64,000 nucleotides of DNA from a virus. Position numbers and translations under genes: made by a program. Shown one piece after another: positions 60,709 to 64,000 of the stretch; positions within the stretch are counted from its first letter, which is position 1; each line of letters opens with the position of its first letter. The notes under the pieces are model-generated. The model was not told where the DNA came from. It saw nothing but the letters and a program-made list of their open reading frames with translations, and did no database searches. Where the stretch lies: IMG/VR virus record IMGVR_UViG_3300021375_000013, positions 1-64,000 of that record; one strand, 5' to 3'.

Positions 60709-61827
60709 ATGGCAAAAAAAGAAATGGACTTAGCGGCGGAACTAGCTTCCGAGCTAAACAAAACAAACAAAGACCAAAAGGTTGCCTTCTTCTTAGGAGA
60801 GAATGATGCACCCACAAATGTGGATGGATGGATATCAACTGGCTGTGCTATGTTAGATGTTGCCATTTCGAATCGCCCTTATGGTGGACTTCCTGTTGGA
60901 AGGATTACTGAAGTAACTGGTTTAGAACAAAGTGGAAAATCATTAGTATCTGCACACCTCCTTGCTGAAACACAAAAGCAAGGCGGTGTTGCGGTTCTAA
61001 TCGATACTGAAACTGCGGTAAGTAGAGAGTTCTTAGAAGCAATTGGTGTAGATGTAGCAAAACTACTTTATGTATCAGCTGATTCGGTAGAACAAATTTT
61101 CGAATTTACTGAAACAATCATTGAAAAGGTAAGAACCACACAAAAGGATAAATTAGTTACAATTGTAGTAGATTCAGTTGCAGCAGCTTCAACTAAGAAT
61201 GAGTTGGCAGCTGATTATGGCAAAGATGGATATGCTACTGATAAAGCTATTATTATCTCAAAAGCGATGAGAAAGATTACCAATCTAATTGGTAGGCAAA
61301 AAATCACCTTAGTATTCACTAATCAATTAAGACAAAAGATGAATGCTATGTTTGGTGACCCTTGGACTACTTCTGGAGGAAAAGCTCTTGCATTCCATGC
61401 ATCGGTTAGACTTCGTTTGAAGAATATGGGACAAATCAAACAAAAGGTAAATGGTAAAGATAGAACCATTGGTATGAAAGTTAGATGTCAAGTGATTAAG
61501 AATAGAATGGGACCACCTCTTAGAGCGGCTGATTTTGAAATCTTCTTCGATAGAGGAATCGATAACTTCGGTTCTTGGATTGGAGTAATGAAAGAAAATA
61601 AGTTAGTATCACAAGGTGGAGCATGGTACACATATGTTGATACGGAAACTGGTGAGGAAATTAAATTCCAATCCAAAGATTTCATCGATTTGATGGAAGA
61701 AAGAGAAGATGTTAAAGAACAAATCTATAAAAAGATTTGTGAAGCAACTATCTTACAATACAAATCAGATTCTAAAGATATCGAAGCACATGAGTTAGAT
61801 ACTGAGGGAGCTGAGGTAGTAGATTAA
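60709..61827 (+). CDS. uvsX: UvsX/RecA-like recombinase (372 aa)
   Basis: Forms filaments on single-stranded DNA and drives strand exchange. Walker A is GLEQSGKS (71-78), and the Walker B strand is LVTIVVDS (~149-156). The DNA-binding loop region (~205-235) includes FTNQLRQKMNAMFGDPWTTSGGKALAFH, in which TNQLR and GGKAL are RecA/UvsX hallmarks. The length is close to T4 UvsX (391 aa). It follows SSB with a 10-nt gap, which is sensible because SSB and UvsX act together. The acidic C-terminus (DTEGAEVVD) is usual. No intron or homing insertion is seen. Confidence 0.93.
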   Translation: MAKKEMDLAAELASELNKTNKDQKVAFFLGENDAPTNVDGWISTGCAMLDVAISNRPYGGLPVGRITEVTGLEQSGKSLVSAHLLAETQKQGGVAVLIDTETAVSREFLEAIGVDVAKLLYVSADSVEQIFEFTETIIEKVRTTQKDKLVTIVVDSVAAASTKNELAADYGKDGYATDKAIIISKAMRKITNLIGRQKITLVFTNQLRQKMNAMFGDPWTTSGGKALAFHASVRLRLKNMGQIKQKVNGKDRTIGMKVRCQVIKNRMGPPLRAADFEIFFDRGIDNFGSWIGVMKENKLVSQGGAWYTYVDTETGEEIKFQSKDFIDLMEEREDVKEQIYKKICEATILQYKSDSKDIEAHELDTEGAEVVD

Positions 61828-61842
61828 ATAAAATAATAAGTT

Positions 61843-62088
61843 ATGAGCAAATTAAAAGAAATGTTACAAGCATCTGCGAAAGCAGATAGAGCGAAAGCAC
61901 TCCTTACTTTGGAGTTGTTAGAGAATAAAGCAGTAGGTATTGGAGACCACTCAACTGAGGATTTTTATAAAAACGCAGAAGAGGCACTATCCAAACTATG
62001 TGATGCAGAAGATAGATTACAAACTATCGATAATTATTTCGGTGAAGGTATTCACAACTATTTTTCTGATTCAACAACAACTACATAA
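61843..62088 (+). CDS. Unidentified small helical protein in the recombination operon (81 aa)
   Basis: Family not recognised. Two amphipathic helices are likely (KEMLQASAKADRAKALLTLELL and FYKNAEEALSKLCDAEDRLQTI), followed by a Thr-rich tail. The stop overlaps the start of the exonuclease gene (TAATG at 62086-62090). A recombination mediator (UvsY-type) would make sense here, but nothing in the sequence proves it. T4 UvsY is longer (137 aa). Confidence 0.65.
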   Translation: MSKLKEMLQASAKADRAKALLTLELLENKAVGIGDHSTEDFYKNAEEALSKLCDAEDRLQTIDNYFGEGIHNYFSDSTTTT

Positions 62089-63134
62089 TGAAAGACCTCT
62101 ATAAAAACATTCTAAACGAAGTTGAGCAGGAACGAGAAACTAATCACCTTCGAGAAAGAAATAGTAGAGTTCTAATTATTGATGGACTAAACACCTTTAT
62201 CCGTAGCTGGACAACCAACCCTACAATGAATGAGGATGGTGACCATACGGGTGGGGTGATTGGCTCCCTCAAATCTATTGGATACCAAATTAGAGAATTT
62301 AATCCAACCCGATGTATCGTAACCTTTGATGGTAAAGATGGTTCTCAATCCAGAAAGAAAATCCACGAAGGATATAAAGCTGGTAGAGAAAAGAACCGAT
62401 TTAGAGTAAACCGTCAATATCAAGGTATGATGGATGAGGAAGAGGAAAGATTATCTATGAAACAACAATTCGTTTGGTTAAATGATATTTTAGATTATCT
62501 ACCAGTATCAACAATGATTTATGATGGTATTGAAGCAGATGATACAATAGCATATATAACTAAACACAATGAATCAGATTTAGGTAATGAGGTTGTTATT
62601 GTTTCAACTGATAAAGATTTCCTTCAATTGGTTTCTGATAAGGTAAAGGTATTCTCACCAACTAAAAAGAAGTTATACGATAGACAGATGGTGTTTGATG
62701 AGTATGGAATTTGGCCTGAGAATCTTTTATTATATAGAACATTGGATGGTGACAAATCAGATAACATACCAGGCATCAGAGGATGTGGTATTAAAACTCT
62801 TTTAAAGAGGTTTCCTGAACTTTCTGAAGATAGAACTATAACACATAAAGAATTCTTTGAACTGTGTGAGGAGAAGCAAGGTAAAATCAAAATGTATGAT
62901 GATATCTTAAAAGCAAAAGACCAACTTCTTATGAACAAAAGATTGATGGAGTTAGACCAACCCCACATTCCAACAAATCAGAAGTTGAAAATCTTAGATA
63001 GATTCAATCAGAATGATATTGAATTTAAGAAGTTAGATTTTCTTAGAGTAGGTCAAAAATACAAAATTCTTCAAAATTGGAGAGATATTAACGATTGGTT
63101 ACATTCAACCTTTCATAATATTATTACAAAATAA
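62088..63134 (+). CDS. rnh: 5'-3' exonuclease / RNase H, FEN family (348 aa)
   Basis: Removes RNA primers and 5' flaps during lagging-strand synthesis. Metal-binding acidic motifs are visible in family order: LIIDGLNTF (Asp32), VTFDGKDG (Asp81) with the following RKKIHEGYKAGR helical-arch basic region, YDGIEADDTIAYI (Glu149, Asp151, Asp152), VIVSTDKDF (Asp175, Asp177), and LDGDKSDNIPGIRGCGIKT, the helix-three-turn-helix DNA-binding site. T4 RNase H has 305 aa; the extra length is at the N-terminus (about 25 charged residues) and C-terminus. The start overlaps the previous stop, so translation is coupled. The helicase gene follows with its own promoter. Confidence 0.92.
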   Translation: MKDLYKNILNEVEQERETNHLRERNSRVLIIDGLNTFIRSWTTNPTMNEDGDHTGGVIGSLKSIGYQIREFNPTRCIVTFDGKDGSQSRKKIHEGYKAGREKNRFRVNRQYQGMMDEEEERLSMKQQFVWLNDILDYLPVSTMIYDGIEADDTIAYITKHNESDLGNEVVIVSTDKDFLQLVSDKVKVFSPTKKKLYDRQMVFDEYGIWPENLLLYRTLDGDKSDNIPGIRGCGIKTLLKRFPELSEDRTITHKEFFELCEEKQGKIKMYDDILKAKDQLLMNKRLMELDQPHIPTNQKLKILDRFNQNDIEFKKLDFLRVGQKYKILQNWRDINDWLHSTFHNIITK

Positions 63135-63136
63135 AT

Positions 63137-63167
63137 TAGGTTTATTCAAATATTTTTCTTATATTTG
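63137..63167 (+). promoter_or_regulatory. Bacteroidota-type promoter before the helicase gene
   Basis: TATATTTG (63160-63167) lies 21 nt before ATG 63189. The -33 region has TTAGG instead of TTGG. The CAAATATTTTTCTTATATTTG block is the same as in front of the polymerase gene. Confidence 0.7.
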
Positions 63168-63188
63168 TAAAATCAAATTAGGTTATAG

Positions 63189-64000
63189 ATGCAAAATATA
63201 GATACTCTTTCCAAATACGGACAATCATTTCAAACAAAGGTTTTATCATCTTTGATTACTGATGTTCGTTTATTGGATACTCTTAGTGAGATTATACATC
63301 CAAAGTTTTTTGAAGCTGAAGCTAATAAATGGATAGCAGAAGAGATTGTTTCTTATTACGATGAGTTTAAGAAATCTCCAACGTTAGATGTTTTCAAATC
63401 AGAGGTTTCAAAGTTAGATGATAGAGGTTTTCAGAAAAGTATAGTGGAGCAACTAAAATCAGTATTTACCAAAGTTGGTGATTCTGATTTAGATTATGTA
63501 AAGAAAGAGTTTTCTTCTTTTTGTATCAACCAAAACCTAAAACAAGCTATTGTTAGTTCAGTTGATTTACTAAAAGCTGGTAACTATGATAGAATCAAAG
63601 ATTTAGTAGATAAAGCAATGAAGGTAGGAGTGGATTCAGATATGGGACACGATTACCTTTTAGATTTTGAAGAAAGAACTAACGAAGTTAATAGAAGTAC
63701 AGTTCCAACTGGTTGGGATTGTATTAATGAATTGATGGATGGTGGTTTGGGACCTGGCGAATTAGGAGTAGCAGTAGCACCTTCTGGTGTTGGTAAAACT
63801 TGGGTACTATGTGCATTAGGAGCAGCAGCTGTTAAGCAAGGATTAAATGTAGTACATTACTCTTTAGAATTATCAGAACATTATGTGGGACAGAGATACG
63901 ATACTGTATTTACACAAATCCCATCTGCAGATGTGAAAGATAAGAAAGAAGTAGTATTAGATAAAATTGGTAGATTAAGTGGAAAACTTCTTATTAAGTA
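63189..64000 (+). CDS. 41: DnaB-like replicative helicase, gp41-like (N-terminal 270 aa, cut by window end)
   Basis: ATP-driven hexameric helicase that unwinds the fork and works with the primase. Residues 1-165 are helical, as in DnaB/gp41 N-terminal domains. From ~168 the RecA-like ATPase begins with TGWDCINELMDGGLGPGELGV. Walker A is APSGVGKT (197-204), followed by GLNVVHYSLELSEHYVGQRYD, which contains the conserved SLE motif of DnaB helicases. The Walker B and DNA-binding loops lie beyond the window. The frame is open to the last base and has its own host-type promoter. Confidence 0.88.
   Translation, partial: MQNIDTLSKYGQSFQTKVLSSLITDVRLLDTLSEIIHPKFFEAEANKWIAEEIVSYYDEFKKSPTLDVFKSEVSKLDDRGFQKSIVEQLKSVFTKVGDSDLDYVKKEFSSFCINQNLKQAIVSSVDLLKAGNYDRIKDLVDKAMKVGVDSDMGHDYLLDFEERTNEVNRSTVPTGWDCINELMDGGLGPGELGVAVAPSGVGKTWVLCALGAAAVKQGLNVVHYSLELSEHYVGQRYDTVFTQIPSADVKDKKEVVLDKIGRLSGKLLIK

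Noticed and set aside
1-64000. tRNA genes, insertion sequences, integrase or attachment sites
   Set aside because: I looked for cloverleaf-like stretches, transposase motifs and terminal inverted repeats and saw none that I could support.

Overview
The window is a 64-kb, AT-rich, gene-dense piece of a T4-like (contractile-tailed) bacteriophage genome. Every gene I can support is on the + strand. The calls for tail sheath, tail tube, a gp26-like protein, tape measure, gp53-like LysM protein, baseplate hub, gp32-like SSB, UvsX, RNase H/FEN and gp41-like helicase are the T4 core set. The large adhesin-type proteins resemble those of marine T4-like phages (cyanophages and relatives). The host is probably a member of the Bacteroidota: several intergenic regions carry the Bacteroidota promoter (TTG, 20 bp, TAtaTTTG), and most starts have A-rich leaders rather than Shine-Dalgarno sequences.

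Layout. Positions 2-40294 hold the end of an unknown gene and then a block of giant virion proteins and their satellites. These are a 5,407-aa beta-helix/repeat protein, a 286-aa protein related to its repeats, a 3,724-aa protein with cupredoxin-like domains and Gly-X-Y arrays, a BspA-like protein, a tail-fibre assembly chaperone, two 110-aa proteins, a 3,156-aa fibre ending in an S74 self-cleaving chaperone, and an 80-aa protein. Positions 40390-52072 hold the tail proper: a small conserved protein, sheath, tube, gp26-like/gp51-like pair, a 67-aa protein, tape measure, baseplate protein, gp53-like protein, hub and a 116-aa protein. A compact family-A DNA polymerase gene with its own host-type promoter follows (52109-53392). 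Next are a 724-aa and a 133-aa unknown protein, an endolysin, a small tail-tip-like protein, two paralogous small proteins and a flavin-dependent tryptophan-halogenase-like enzyme (53420-59643). From 59644 a promoter cluster leads into the replication/recombination module: SSB, UvsX, an 81-aa protein, 5'-3' exonuclease/RNase H and the start of the DnaB-like helicase, cut by the window end.

Regulation. Two promoter classes are visible. TATTTATA (often followed by GG) lies 6-61 nt upstream of most structural transcription units and is the candidate late promoter. TAtaTTTG, the host-type promoter, precedes the polymerase, SSB and helicase genes. Two clear intrinsic terminators isolate the tube gene and the gp26/gp51 unit.

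The most interesting points are a likely recoding event joining the gp26-like and gp51-like frames at a seven-T run inside a locally GC-rich patch, a stripped-down PolA beside baseplate genes, a complete-looking halogenase, amicyanin-spaced copper-site motifs in a phage structural protein, and long, mostly proline-free collagen-like arrays with regularly spaced interruptions.
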